Source: Dermatophilaceae bacterium Soc4.6
Lineage (GTDB): Bacteria > Actinomycetota > Actinomycetes > Actinomycetales > Dermatophilaceae
Length of the DNA: 64,000 nucleotides
Direction: 5' to 3'
NCBI GenBank assembly: GCA_039889245.1
Contig: JAZGVH010000002.1
Location: 4,682,820 to 4,746,819, forward strand
Shown here in pieces: positions 53,900 to 62,307 of the stretch. The notes under the pieces are model-generated. The model was given only the letters and a program-made list of their open reading frames with translations, was not told the DNA's origin and did no database searches. The position numbers were made by a program, and so were the translations under genes. Every line of letters starts with the position of its first letter. The stretch's first letter is position 1.

Positions 53900-53973
53900 G
53901 GACGTGTAGCTCAGCTGGTTAGAGCGCTCGCTTCACACGCGAGAGGTCAGGGGTTCGAGTCCCTTCACGTCCA
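53900..53973 (+). tRNA. tRNA-Val (anticodon CAC)
   Basis: The cloverleaf is complete over 74 bases: acceptor GGACGTG/CACGTCC with discriminator A, D-arm GCTC/GAGC, anticodon stem CTCGC/GCGAG around TTCACAC with CAC at 53934-53936, and T-arm AGGGG/CCCTT (one G-T pair) around TTCGAGT. CCA is not encoded (CACC follows). A TATTCT at 53862 is a possible -10. It is a likely integration site: a dead relaxase and an integrase-type repeat lie just downstream. Confidence 0.97.
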
Positions 53974-54033
53974 CCCTCTCTTCATGCTCCTGACCTGCAG
54001 CTTTGCCTTTTCGGCAACCCGGCTGCGTCGATT

Positions 54034-54055
54034 CGTGTTAGATACGTGTCACTTG
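54034..54055. repeat. Tandem 11-bp doublet, degenerate copy 4
   Basis: CGTGTTAGATA is followed by CGTGTCACTTG. The first half matches copies 1-2 at 9 of 11 bases; the second half matches only its first six. It lies 61 bases past tRNA-Val, where an integrated element would begin. Confidence 0.4.
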
Positions 54056-54249
54056 ACGAGGGCAAACTCCACGCGTGGGACGGCGGATCGGCGGGTGGGA
54101 GCCCGGCGGGGCCACATGGCTTCCTAGGGCGATTCCGCCCCATACGGGTCCCTGTGAGATCGGCCTCTTGCTCGGCGCTGCGGATGGTCGCGGTCTCGTG
54201 ACCACCTGGGGCCCTCAGGCGGGCATCAGGGGTCACAGGAGGTGGACGG

Positions 54250-54592
54250 CGGGTGACCTCGGCCTCGAAGCCGGCCCGCTCACCCGCGCTTTCCCCATGG
54301 ACGCGGTAGGCCGCCCCCAACGCCTCTCCGGTGAGCGGGTCCTGCCCCGCGCCGAACAGGTGCCGCATCTGCTCTGCCGTGAGCGGGTCACCTACGGCGA
54401 GGCGGCGGATCCCCACCAGGCCGGAGCCGACCCACCGGCCCAGGGCCTCGCCCTGAGCTGAATAGTAGTTGTGAGCGCGTCCGGGCCCGCCCGCGTCGAG
54501 GGCCCGGTCCGGGTCACGGTCGTGTCCTGGGCAGCGACCTGCCGGGTCAGGTACTCGTACCCCGACCCGGCCGACAGCTTGTGCAGCGTCAT
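54250..54592 (-). pseudogene. N-terminal remnant of a MobF/TrwC-type relaxase
   Basis: From ATG 54592 the minus strand reads MTLHKLSAGSGYEYLTRQVA, the relaxase start with its catalytic-region tyrosines. A frameshift follows, then NYYSAQGEALGRWVGSGLVG, LAVGDPLTAEQMRHLFGAGQ and DPLTGEALGAAYRV, typical of the TrwC N-domain. The remaining several hundred residues are absent. It marks a lost integrative conjugative element at tRNA-Val. Confidence 0.82.
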
Positions 54593-54986
54593 CGTCACAC
54601 CACCGAATGCCGCATCCGGCGCCCGGGGGGACACCCTCTACTGGCCTGGATGAAAAAAGTGTGGGGAACTCGGGCTTGGCGCTTTTCGGGGTACGAAGGT
54701 CGATGATGGGACCCACGTCCGCCGGGGATCGCTGTGGCGGGTCGGGACGCTGCCGGCGGCGGTGGGGCGTCATCTGTTGCTGGCCGTCGTAGACGAGAAA
54801 GTGGCCGGAGGGGCGGTCGGGTTGGTGAGTGACCGGGAGAGGTGGTGGGCCGCCCTGGTCGGTCCGGAGGTTCCGGACGGACCAGGGCTACCCGAGCTCC
54901 GTCAGAGGTTCCGCCTGCTGGTGCCAGGGCTATGCCCTCACCCCGGCAGGACCACTGAGGGCCGGCCGCTCCTGCGAGGCAGACGC
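54593..54986. other. Gap with no supported gene
   Basis: About 390 bases without a recognisable gene. A plus-strand frame (WRVGTLPAAVGRHLLLAVVD, ERWWAALVGPEVPDGPG) has coding-like composition but no start signal and no family resemblance; it may be another fragment of the lost element. Confidence 0.35.
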
Positions 54987-55613
54987 TCAGACAGCAGCAA
55001 GCTCGCGCACAACGTCGTCGAGGTCGGGGGCTCCGTCCCGGTTGTACGGCAGTCTGGAGAGCATCGCGCCCATGAGGCAGCTGTTGCTGACGGCGGCGGC
55101 GGTGAGGCCGGCGCCGATACTGCCGGAGACCCACTTGGCTTTCGGGATGACGGTGCTGACGAGCACGCCGGCGAGGACGATGCCCCCGGCGACAAACCGC
55201 ACCTGCCGCTCGAGGTCCCACCGGGCGGCTCCGAGGGTCACCGGGCCGTTGGCTGCCTCCCAGGCAGTCATGCCGCCGTGGAGGATGTGGAGGTTCGAGT
55301 GACCCCCGGCCTGGAGCAGGTCCTCGGCCTGGCTCGCGCGGGCTCCGGACCGGCAGACGAGCACGACGTCGTCGTCGAGGTGGTGGCGCAGCTCGTCGGC
55401 GTGTTCCTTGAGCAGGTCGAGGGGCACGTTGTAGGCCCCGGGGATGTGGGCCGTGGTGAACTCCGCGGACGTGCGCACGTCGATGATGCGGGGTCCGTCG
55501 GGCGCCTCCATCCACTCGCGCACCGTGGCTGCGTCGAGGCTGGTCGCTCGGGCGACGCGGGTAGTGAACGAGGTGGATGTCGGGAAAGAGGGGGAGGGTG
55601 TCGGGAGGGACAT
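54987..55613 (-). CDS. Rhodanese with C-terminal DUF2892 membrane domain
   Basis: 208 residues; ATG 55613 with AAGGAA upstream. A rhodanese domain (about residues 20-115) has DAATVREWMEAP, GPRIIDVRTSAEFTTAHIPG and the persulfide cysteine in VVLVCRSGARASQ. A DUF2892-like tail with two helices follows (QVRFVAGGIVLAGVLVSTVI, GSIGAGLTAAAVSNSCLMGA). It carries sulfane sulfur at the membrane. It is the last of three minus-strand genes led by the persulfide dioxygenase. Confidence 0.9.
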   Translation of the reverse strand: MSLPTPSPSFPTSTSFTTRVARATSLDAATVREWMEAPDGPRIIDVRTSAEFTTAHIPGAYNVPLDLLKEHADELRHHLDDDVVLVCRSGARASQAEDLLQAGGHSNLHILHGGMTAWEAANGPVTLGAARWDLERQVRFVAGGIVLAGVLVSTVIPKAKWVSGSIGAGLTAAAVSNSCLMGAMLSRLPYNRDGAPDLDDVVRELAAV

Positions 55614-55678
55614 GGTTCCTTGTCTCACCGGCCACCGGTTGAGTGGCCGGTACGGGGGTCGAGGGCTGGTGCGGGCGG

Positions 55679-55861
55679 TCAGCCGCGGCCGAAGATGCGG
55701 CTGAAGAACGAGCTGCTGGAGCCGCCGCTGGTGCCGGCCTCGCGCTGGTGGCCGGCGCAGCGGTTGCTCTGGGGAACGGCGGCCATGACCTGGTCGACGT
55801 GCTGGCCGCAGCCGGCCCAGGTGGTTTTGCCGCAGGTCTTACAGGTGACGGGACGACACAT
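55679..55861 (-). CDS. Small cysteine-rich (zinc-ribbon-like) protein
   Basis: 60 residues. MCRPVTCKTCGKTTWAGCGQ gives four cysteines in C-x2-C and C-x-Q/H settings, followed by HVDQVMAAVPQSNRCAGH, with one more cysteine and histidine; the tail is Ser/Gly-rich with SSFFSRIFGRG. It probably binds one metal ion. Equivalent tiny genes recur beside rhodanese genes in actinobacteria, but no function is assigned. Confidence 0.75.
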   Translation of the reverse strand: MCRPVTCKTCGKTTWAGCGQHVDQVMAAVPQSNRCAGHQREAGTSGGSSSSFFSRIFGRG

Positions 55862-55903
55862 GGTGGTTCTCTCCTGAAGGTGGGGTCGTGCGGGGTCGGA
55901 GGG

Positions 55904-57325
55904 TCAGCCGGCGACGTCGTCGGCCGTGGTGACGAGCGGGCCGGCGGTGGCGGCGTGCTCGCCGTAGCTGTCGTCGATGGCGACGACGTGGGTGGCGTTG
56001 GCGCGGGCGGCGAGCAGCGAGGCGCCGATCGAGGCGCGGTAGCCGCTGGCGCAGTGCACCCAGACCTCCCCTTCGGGGACCTCGGACAGCCGGGTGAGGA
56101 GCTCGTGCAAGGGGAGGTTGACGGCTCCCTCGATGTGGGACTCGTCGTACTCGCTGGCCCGTCGCACGTCGAGGACGGTGACGGGCCGGTGGTGGCGCAC
56201 CTGCGCGAGGTCGGCGAAGTCGGCCCGAGGGAAGGAGGCTGGTGACGCGTCGGTCCAGTCGGTCGGGGTGCCGGTAGCGGCTCCCTTGAGGTGGTCGATG
56301 CCGATGCGGACGAGCTCCCGCTGGGCTTCCGCGACCTGTCCGGGGGTGTCTCCGAGCAGGGTCAGCGGGGTGCCCCAGGGGATGAGCCACCCGAGGTAGG
56401 TGGCGAACTGCCCGTCGAGGCCGAAGTTGAGGGTGCCCGTGACGTGACCTGCCGCGAAGGTGGTGCGGGTGCGGAGGTCGACGACCCACTCACCGGCGGC
56501 GAGGCGGTCCGCCAGGGTCTCCTTGTCGGCCGGGTGCGGGGCGCCGAGGTCGGCCGGTGCCGGGCCGGCGGTGTTGGCGGGGCCCATGTGCGCGTAGTAG
56601 GCGGGGTACTCGTCGAGGCCGGCGAGGGTCTCGTCGATCCATTGCTGCTCCGGCTCGGTGAGCACGGGGTTGCGGGTCTGCTCGTCGCCGATGGTCGATT
56701 CGGTGGCGTCGCCGGTCGAGCCAGAGGAGCAGAAGGAGCCGAAGCCGTGCGTGGGCATGACGTGGGTGTGCGCCGGCAGCTCGTGGGCCAGGCGCCGGGC
56801 CGAGGCGTACTGATGGCGGACCAGCGAGTCCGTGTGGTCCGGTCCGAGCAGGTCGGGGCGCCCGGTCGCGCCGAAGAGCAGCGAGCCGCCCGTAAAGACG
56901 GCCACGGTGTCGTTCTCGCCGCTCGCACCGTCGCTGGTCTCGAGGGCGTAGGACAGGTGGGTGTAGGTGTGGCCCGGGGTCGCGATGACCCGCATCCGCA
57001 TCCGCAGCGAGACCTCGACGACGTCGCCGCCACGCACCGGGTGCCGCTCGTAGGTCACCGGGTCGTCGGCATTCACGTGGTACGTCGCCCCGGTGGCCTG
57101 CGCGAGCGCCAGGCCGCCGGTGACGTAGTCGTTGTGGATGTGCGTCTCGAAGACGTTAGTGATCCGCACTCCGTGCTCGGCCGCGAGGTCGAGCACGCGG
57201 TCGATGTCGCGCTGTGGGTCGACGACGACCGCGACCTCGCCGTCGTGGACGAGGTACGACCGGTCACCGAGCGACGCCGTCTCGATCTGGACGATGGTGG
57301 GCTGGGGGGTGATCTCGTTCGTCAT
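55904..57325 (-). CDS. Persulfide dioxygenase-rhodanese fusion (MBL fold)
   Basis: 473 residues from ATG 57325 (AGGAGT site). The metallo-beta-lactamase domain (residues 1-245) has ETHIHNDYVTGG, TPGHTYTHLSYAL, FTGGSLLFGATGRPDLLG and VMPTHGFGSFC, matching ETHE1-like persulfide dioxygenases. Two rhodanese domains follow. The first (WVVDLRTRTTFAAGHVTG) lacks a catalytic cysteine; the second has it in VWVHCASGYRAS (about residue 430). It oxidises glutathione- or low-molecular-weight-thiol persulfide to sulfite and exchanges sulfane sulfur. Four copies of a palindromic box lie in its promoter. Confidence 0.93.
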   Translation of the reverse strand: MTNEITPQPTIVQIETASLGDRSYLVHDGEVAVVVDPQRDIDRVLDLAAEHGVRITNVFETHIHNDYVTGGLALAQATGATYHVNADDPVTYERHPVRGGDVVEVSLRMRMRVIATPGHTYTHLSYALETSDGASGENDTVAVFTGGSLLFGATGRPDLLGPDHTDSLVRHQYASARRLAHELPAHTHVMPTHGFGSFCSSGSTGDATESTIGDEQTRNPVLTEPEQQWIDETLAGLDEYPAYYAHMGPANTAGPAPADLGAPHPADKETLADRLAAGEWVVDLRTRTTFAAGHVTGTLNFGLDGQFATYLGWLIPWGTPLTLLGDTPGQVAEAQRELVRIGIDHLKGAATGTPTDWTDASPASFPRADFADLAQVRHHRPVTVLDVRRASEYDESHIEGAVNLPLHELLTRLSEVPEGEVWVHCASGYRASIGASLLAARANATHVVAIDDSYGEHAATAGPLVTTADDVAG

Positions 57326-57352
57326 GTAGGGACTCCTGCTCGTGGGTGGCGT

Positions 57353-57368
57353 ATACCCTCGGGGGTAC
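57353..57368. promoter_or_regulatory. CsoR/CstR-type box 1
   Basis: ATACCCTCGGGGGTAC, 27 bases before the dioxygenase start, within its promoter region. Confidence 0.6.
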
Positions 57369-57387
57369 TTGCGACATTTCGATAGTA

Positions 57388-57403
57388 GTACCCCCGGGGG
57401 CAT
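57388..57403. promoter_or_regulatory. CsoR/CstR-type box 2
   Basis: GTACCCCCGGGGGCAT, 35 bases from box 1; a near-perfect inverted repeat. Confidence 0.65.
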
Positions 57404-57431
57404 AAACCAAGTCGAGCAACTAGGCTCGGAT

Positions 57432-57447
57432 GTACCCCATGGGGTAG
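57432..57447. promoter_or_regulatory. CsoR/CstR-type box 3
   Basis: GTACCCCATGGGGTAG contains the perfect 14-bp palindrome TACCCCATGGGGTA; it lies midway between the divergent genes. Confidence 0.65.
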
Positions 57448-57500
57448 ACGCTGTGGGCGTCTCGACGTCTGGTGGAATAGTCGGCTCCGCCGTGGCCTTG

Positions 57501-57516
57501 ATGCCCCTGGAGGTAT
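57501..57516. promoter_or_regulatory. CsoR/CstR-type box 4
   Basis: ATGCCCCTGGAGGTAT, 38 bases before the thioredoxin start; the first 7 bases equal those of box 5 at 59158. Confidence 0.6.
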
Positions 57517-57553
57517 CACCTCCACCTCGTCCCTGCTTCAGAAGGAGCACTCC

Positions 57554-58265
<712 letters not shown>

Positions 58266-58329
58266 CCCGCACCACGATCGTCCCGCGGCACCGCGTCCCT
58301 GTTCACCGCCCAGGTCGGCGGACCGACCG

Positions 58330-58490
58330 CGGGAAGATCGCGCTGTCCTCGAGGCGTAGTCGTCGTAGCCCGGGAAACGCTCCCGCAGGTGTGCCCCCTC
58401 CCAGGTCGACTTGGCGACCAGCCACGCCACGAGAGCGGCGAAGGCGACCACCGACACGACCAGCCGCGTCGACTTCACGGTGCCCACCAC
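58330..58490 (-). pseudogene. C-terminal fragment of an isoprenylcysteine-methyltransferase-like protein
   Basis: The minus strand reads VVSVVAFAALVAWLVAKSTW then EGAHLRERFPGYDDYASRT, matching the last helix and H-L-x-x-x-F-P-x-Y-x-x-Y motif of the family. The rest of the protein is missing and it abuts the broken sulfide:quinone oxidoreductase. Confidence 0.55.
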
Positions 58491-58499
58491 GCGTTCCGC

Positions 58500-59084
58500 G
58501 CGTGGGCAGCACGAGGACGACGCGGATCTGGTCGAGCACGCCCTGCTGGCGCCAGTAGTCGGCCGCGAGGTAGGCGATCTTCTGCGGGGCGCCGGCGCAC
58601 TTGATCGGGCCGCTCGGCATGGTGAACACCGCCGTCCCGGACCGCAGATCGCGGACCCGCTCCCAGGTCCGGGCGGTGAGGTCGAAGCGGTAGTTGCTGA
58701 AGACGGACGGAGTCTCGAGGGCGGCGGCCACGCCGGGGATTCGTTGCCAGTCGAGCTGGATGCCCGGGGCGACGACGAGGTGGTCTTAGCCCACCTCCTG
58801 GCCCGAGCCCGGGGTCACGACCTGCGGGTCGGGGTCGACCTGCTCGGCGCGGTCACGGATCCAGCGGGCGGCCTTCGGCATCACGTCGGCCTGGGACGGC
58901 GCGCAACCGCAGCCGGCGCGCAACCGCCGTCGACGACAGTCCACAGCGGCTGGTGGTGGTGCGTGTTCGAGGGCTCGATGACGGCGATGTCCTCCACGCC
59001 TGCGCGCTGGAGCTGGGCGGTGGCGGCGATGCCGGCGTTGCCTCCGCCGATGACGACGACCCGGTGACTCGTGCATGGCGACAT
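58500..59084 (-). pseudogene. Broken, truncated sulfide:quinone oxidoreductase
   Basis: From ATG 59084 (GAAGGAG site) the sequence is HRVVVIGGGNAGIAATAQLQ, EPSNTHHHQPLWTVVDGGCA, then a frameshift near 58918, VMPKAARWIRDRAEQVDP, an in-frame TAA at 58786-58788 where relatives have tyrosine (Y-D-x-L-V-V-A-P-G), then DHLVVAPGIQLDW, GTAVFTMPSGPIKCAGAPQK and AYLAADYWRQQGVLDQIRVV. The C-terminal half, with the second catalytic cysteine, is absent. Intact it would oxidise sulfide to persulfide with quinone; here that step is lost. Confidence 0.87.
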
Positions 59085-59129
59085 GCCCACTCCTTCGCGA
59101 GAAGCGGTCGGAGACGGCTGGTATACGGA

Positions 59130-59151
59130 TGTACGTACAAGTGACTATACT
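59130..59151 (+). promoter_or_regulatory. Promoter and palindrome of the GntR gene
   Basis: TGTACGTACA (59130-59139) is a perfect 10-bp palindrome upstream of TATACT (59146-59151). That -10 is exactly 6 bases before ATG 59158, so the transcript is expected to be leaderless. The palindrome is a candidate site for GntR autoregulation. Confidence 0.5.
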
Positions 59152-59157
59152 CGGGTT

Positions 59158-59173
59158 ATGCCCCCAGGAGTAT
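59158..59173. promoter_or_regulatory. CsoR/CstR-type box 5, overlapping a start codon
   Basis: ATGCCCCCAGGAGTAT begins with the ATG of the GntR gene itself. With a leaderless promoter this places the box from +1 to +16, where a bound repressor would block initiation. Confidence 0.55.
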
Positions 59174-59988
59174 CCCCTCAGCCCACGCGGCCACTCGATC
59201 GCACGAGCCCCCTTCCGCTGTGGGCTCAGGTCAGGGACGACCTCGTCCTGCGGGTCGAGGCCGGCGAGTTCAGCGGTCCCCGCGCCTTCCCCGGCGAGAT
59301 GGCGTTGCGCGACGAGTACGGCGTCAGCCGACAGACCGTCCGTCAGGCCCTGAGTGGCCTGCGCACCGACGGGGTGCTGGTGGGGTCACGGGGCCGCCCA
59401 CCGACGGTCGCCGACCCGGCACTGATCCAGCAGCCGCTCGGCGCCCTCTACTCGCTCTACGCCTCGGTCGAGGCCGCCGGGCTGGCGCAGCGCAGCGAGG
59501 TGCTCGCTCTCGAGATCGTCACCGACCCCGAGGTCGCCGGCCTGCTCGCCCTGCCGCCCCAGGCTGCCCTGCTCCACCTCGAGCGGCGTCGGATGGCCGG
59601 CGACGAGCCCCTCGCCCACGACCACGCCTGGCTCCCCGCAGCGCTCACCCGACCCCTGCTCGAGGCCGACTTCACGCACACGGCGCTGTACACCGAGCTT
59701 GCCGCCCGCTGCGGCATCCACCTCACCGGGGGCCGCGAGCAGGTCCGCGCCGTCATCCCCACCGCCGCCGAGCGCCGGCTGCTGGGCGTGGACACGCACA
59801 CCGCTGCCCTGTCCATCGAGCGGATCGGCTGCCTGGGCGGCATCCCGACCGAGCTGCGCCGCACCCTCGTCCGTGGTGACCGCTTCGCCGTGAGCGCCGA
59901 GTTCTCGCGCACCACCGGCTACCGGATGGCGCCTGCCCGTGCACTCCCGGCCCCACCAACCACCCCCAACCGACGGAGACCACGATGA
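59158..59988 (+). CDS. GntR/HutC-family regulator
   Basis: 276 residues from ATG 59158, chosen for the leaderless promoter; the frame is open further upstream but those starts precede the promoter. The winged helix (LPLWAQVRDDLVLRVEAGEF, LRDEYGVSRQTVRQALSGLR, GVLVGSRGRPPTV) is followed by a UTRA domain (LLHLERRRMAGDEPLAHDHA, TAALSIERIGCLGGIPTELR). It ends with an ATGA overlap with the short rhodanese and is co-transcribed with the TauE exporter gene. It probably senses a sulfur-related small molecule; the ligand is unknown. Confidence 0.87.
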   Translation: MPPGVSPQPTRPLDRTSPLPLWAQVRDDLVLRVEAGEFSGPRAFPGEMALRDEYGVSRQTVRQALSGLRTDGVLVGSRGRPPTVADPALIQQPLGALYSLYASVEAAGLAQRSEVLALEIVTDPEVAGLLALPPQAALLHLERRRMAGDEPLAHDHAWLPAALTRPLLEADFTHTALYTELAARCGIHLTGGREQVRAVIPTAAERRLLGVDTHTAALSIERIGCLGGIPTELRRTLVRGDRFAVSAEFSRTTGYRMAPARALPAPPTTPNRRRPR

Positions 59989-60254
59989 CCCCCACCCACC
60001 AGCCCGAGATCGACCCGACGACGGCCGCACAGCGTGTTCGCGACGGCGGGGCTCTCCTCCTCGACCCCGCTGCCCTCTCCTCCGGACGCGCGGTCATCGC
60101 CGTCTGCCGCTCCGGCGCGCGGTCGTCCCGGGCCGTCGCCACGCTGACGGCAGCCGGGGTGCGCGCGACGAGCCTCACCGGCGGTAGGCAGGCGTGGCAG
60201 GCCGCCGGACTGCCCGTCGTCTCCGACGGCGAGAGCCCCGGAAGGGTGATGTGA
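59985..60254 (+). CDS. Shortened rhodanese-like protein
   Basis: 89 residues. It starts like a rhodanese (IDPTTAAQRVRDGGALLLDP) and has the active-site loop VIAVCRSGARSSRAVATL and GGRQAWQAAGLPVV. The segment between LLLDP and VIAV, normally about 40 residues with the R-x-x-x-E-x-x-x-G-H motif, is reduced to a few. The reading frame is kept, so this may be a deletion allele still making a protein, perhaps a sulfur acceptor only. It overlaps the TauE gene by one base. Confidence 0.75.
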   Translation: MTPTHQPEIDPTTAAQRVRDGGALLLDPAALSSGRAVIAVCRSGARSSRAVATLTAAGVRATSLTGGRQAWQAAGLPVVSDGESPGRVM

Positions 60255-61033
60255 TGCTTGCCCTCGCCATCCTCGGGGGGGTCGTCATCGGTCTCTCCCT
60301 CGGTGCGCTGGGCGGCGGCGGCTCCATCCTCACCGTGCCCGTGCTGGTCTACGCCCTCGGTCAGCCACCGCAGGAGGCCACGACCGCCTCGTTGATCATC
60401 GTCGGCATCACCGCGATCACCGCCACGGTCGGGCACGCCCGGGCCGGCCGGGTGCAGTGGCGGGCCGCGGGGATCTTCGGAGTCCTCGGCGTCGCCGCCT
60501 CCGTCGGCGGCTCGGCGGTCAACCGCCTGGTCAACCCCCAGGTGCTGCTCCTGGCCTTCGCCGCCCTGATGATCGTCGCCGCCCTCGCGATGTTCGCGCG
60601 CACCCGCTCCGACTCCTCCGCCGCACCCGGCGAGCACGAGGACGGCAGACGCCCCCGGGGGCTGCGGGCTGCCTCTCGTATTGTCATCACCGCGCTCGTC
60701 GTCGGCTTCCTCACCGGCTTCCTCGGCGTCGGCGGCGGCTTCCTCATCGTCCCGGCCCTGGTGCTGGCGATGGGCTTCACCATGCCCGTCGCCGTGGGCA
60801 CGTCACTGGTCGTCATCTCCATCACCAGCCTCGGCGCCTTCATCGAGCGGCTCGGCAGCGGCGCGGTACCGTGGGCCGTCGTGGTCCCCTTCACCCTCGC
60901 CGCCATCGCAGGGTCCCTCGCGGGCAAGCGGGTGGCCGACCGCATCTCGGGCACCAGCCTCACCCGCGCCTTCGCCGCCCTGCTGGTTGCCGTCGCCGGG
61001 TACGTCGCCATCCGAGCGGGATTGGCGGTGTGA
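60254..61033 (+). CDS. TauE/SafE-family sulfite/sulfoacetate-type exporter
   Basis: 259 residues with eight hydrophobic helices in two related halves: LGALGGGGSILTVPVLVYAL near the N-terminus and TGFLGVGGGFLIVPALVLAM in the second half. This duplicated G-x-G-G-G...P motif marks TauE/SafE (DUF81). It probably exports sulfite made by the persulfide dioxygenase. Confidence 0.92.
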   Translation: MLALAILGGVVIGLSLGALGGGGSILTVPVLVYALGQPPQEATTASLIIVGITAITATVGHARAGRVQWRAAGIFGVLGVAASVGGSAVNRLVNPQVLLLAFAALMIVAALAMFARTRSDSSAAPGEHEDGRRPRGLRAASRIVITALVVGFLTGFLGVGGGFLIVPALVLAMGFTMPVAVGTSLVVISITSLGAFIERLGSGAVPWAVVVPFTLAAIAGSLAGKRVADRISGTSLTRAFAALLVAVAGYVAIRAGLAV

Positions 61034-61152
61034 AGGCCCGCGGGATGGGGGTCACTCGCGCGCTCGCCGGCCCGCCACCCGCCCCAGACCTGTTCAGCCG
61101 TCCCGGCACCACCTCGACCCGTCCGCCCCACCCACCACCGAAGGAGTACGCC

Positions 61153-61545
61153 ATGGGCTACGCCCTGAGCACCACCATCCACCACCCGTTCGCCGCGACC
61201 CTGGAGGCGACCCGAGTCGCCCTGGCCGAGCAGGGCTTCGGCGTCCTGACCGAGATCGACCTCGCCGCCACCCTCAAGGCAAAGATCGACGCCGACATCC
61301 CCGCCCAGGTCATCCTCGGCGCCTGCCGCCCCCCGCTCGCGTACGCCGCGGTGCAGGCCGAGCCGTCCATCGGGCTGCTCCTGCCTTGCAACGTCGCCGT
61401 CCGGGCCCTGGACGACAACACCACGCTCGTCGAGGCCATGGACCCCGGCATCATGGTGGAGCTCACCGGTAACGCCGCCCTCGCCGACGTGGCCACCGAT
61501 GCGGCGCAGCGGCTGACCGCGGCCCTTGCCACTCTGACCGCCTGA
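61153..61545 (+). CDS. DUF302 domain protein
   Basis: 130 residues from ATG 61153 with GAAGGAG. A single DUF302 domain: FAATLEATRVALAEQGFGVL, DLAATLKAKIDADIPAQVIL, GACRPPLAYAAVQAEPSIGL, LLPCNVAVR. The fold binds small ligands; members often accompany sulfur oxidation or TauE genes. Two cysteines (in GACRPP and LPCNV) could take part in sulfur chemistry. Confidence 0.92.
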   Translation: MGYALSTTIHHPFAATLEATRVALAEQGFGVLTEIDLAATLKAKIDADIPAQVILGACRPPLAYAAVQAEPSIGLLLPCNVAVRALDDNTTLVEAMDPGIMVELTGNAALADVATDAAQRLTAALATLTA

Positions 61546-61686
61546 CCGCCTCGCGAGGGTGCCTGACCGGGTGACGCCCCGCCCCTCTCCAGCCCGGGTG
61601 ACGTGGCGCCGCAGTAGATCCGCAACCGCACCAACGACATCGCAAGGCCCTCGTCGAGAGCGGCGGCTTCAGGCGCATCCCGGGGT

Positions 61687-61692
61687 GAGAAT
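61687..61692 (+). promoter_or_regulatory. -10-like element before the 61699 gene
   Basis: GAGAAT lies exactly 6 bases before ATG 61699, giving another candidate leaderless start. Confidence 0.35.
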
Positions 61693-61698
61693 GGGCGG

Positions 61699-62307
61699 AT
61701 GGGTGACGTAGACGACCTCGAGCGGGGGGTGGAGGTGCTACTGGCCCGTTGGCGAATGGTGGCCGCGCAGCACCCGGAGCGGGGGGTTGTTCCCTCGGTT
61801 GACCCTGCCGGCGGTGGTTTGGGCGCACGGTTGCTCGTGCTGATGGAGCAGCCGGCGCCGGTCACGGCAGCGATGGGAGCCGAGGCGGTCTGTGGCGAAG
61901 ACGGGCCCAGCAGCTCGGTTCGGTTCTTCGTGTCCTGTCGTGAGCAGTCCGGGCTGTCCCGGACCGACTACCTGCGCTGGAACGTCATCCCGTGGGCCCG
62001 AGCCCACGCCCCTGACGAGGCGGCGCCTCCCTCCGCCCGGAGGCCGCCGGGCAGGGCTGAGCTCGACGACGCACGTGAGGGGCTCCACGAGCTGTTGACG
62101 GCCATGGTCGAGCTGCGCGCAGTCGTCGCCTTGGGGTCCGTGCCGCTCGAGGCGCTGATGCGCTACTTCACCCTCCACCCGCGCCCGGTCCTTCGCCCGG
62201 TCCTCGCGGCCCTGCACCCCTCGCCGGCGAACGGCAGACACCGGCGTGAGCAGCGAGAGCGCATCGTCAACGCCCTTCGGCGGGCGGGCGAGCTCGGCGG
62301 TCTCTAG
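61699..62307 (+). CDS. Uracil-DNA-glycosylase-superfamily-like protein
   Basis: 202 residues. LVLMEQPAPVTAAMG, then VRFFVSCREQSGLSRTDYLR, LRWNVIPWARAHAP and late LHPRPVLRPVLAALHPSPAN recall the uracil-DNA glycosylase superfamily, where motif 1 contacts the base and H-P-S-P lies near the C-terminus. It is not one of the classic families by eye, and the catalytic Asp/Asn pattern is not certain. The gene ends 4 bases inside the convergent transporter gene. Confidence 0.6.
   Translation: MGDVDDLERGVEVLLARWRMVAAQHPERGVVPSVDPAGGGLGARLLVLMEQPAPVTAAMGAEAVCGEDGPSSSVRFFVSCREQSGLSRTDYLRWNVIPWARAHAPDEAAPPSARRPPGRAELDDAREGLHELLTAMVELRAVVALGSVPLEALMRYFTLHPRPVLRPVLAALHPSPANGRHRREQRERIVNALRRAGELGGL

Noticed and set aside
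53950..54770. A repeat of the tRNA-Val 3' end as an attR site
   Set aside because: I looked for a second copy of GGTTCGAGTCCCTTCACG in the window and did not find one by eye.
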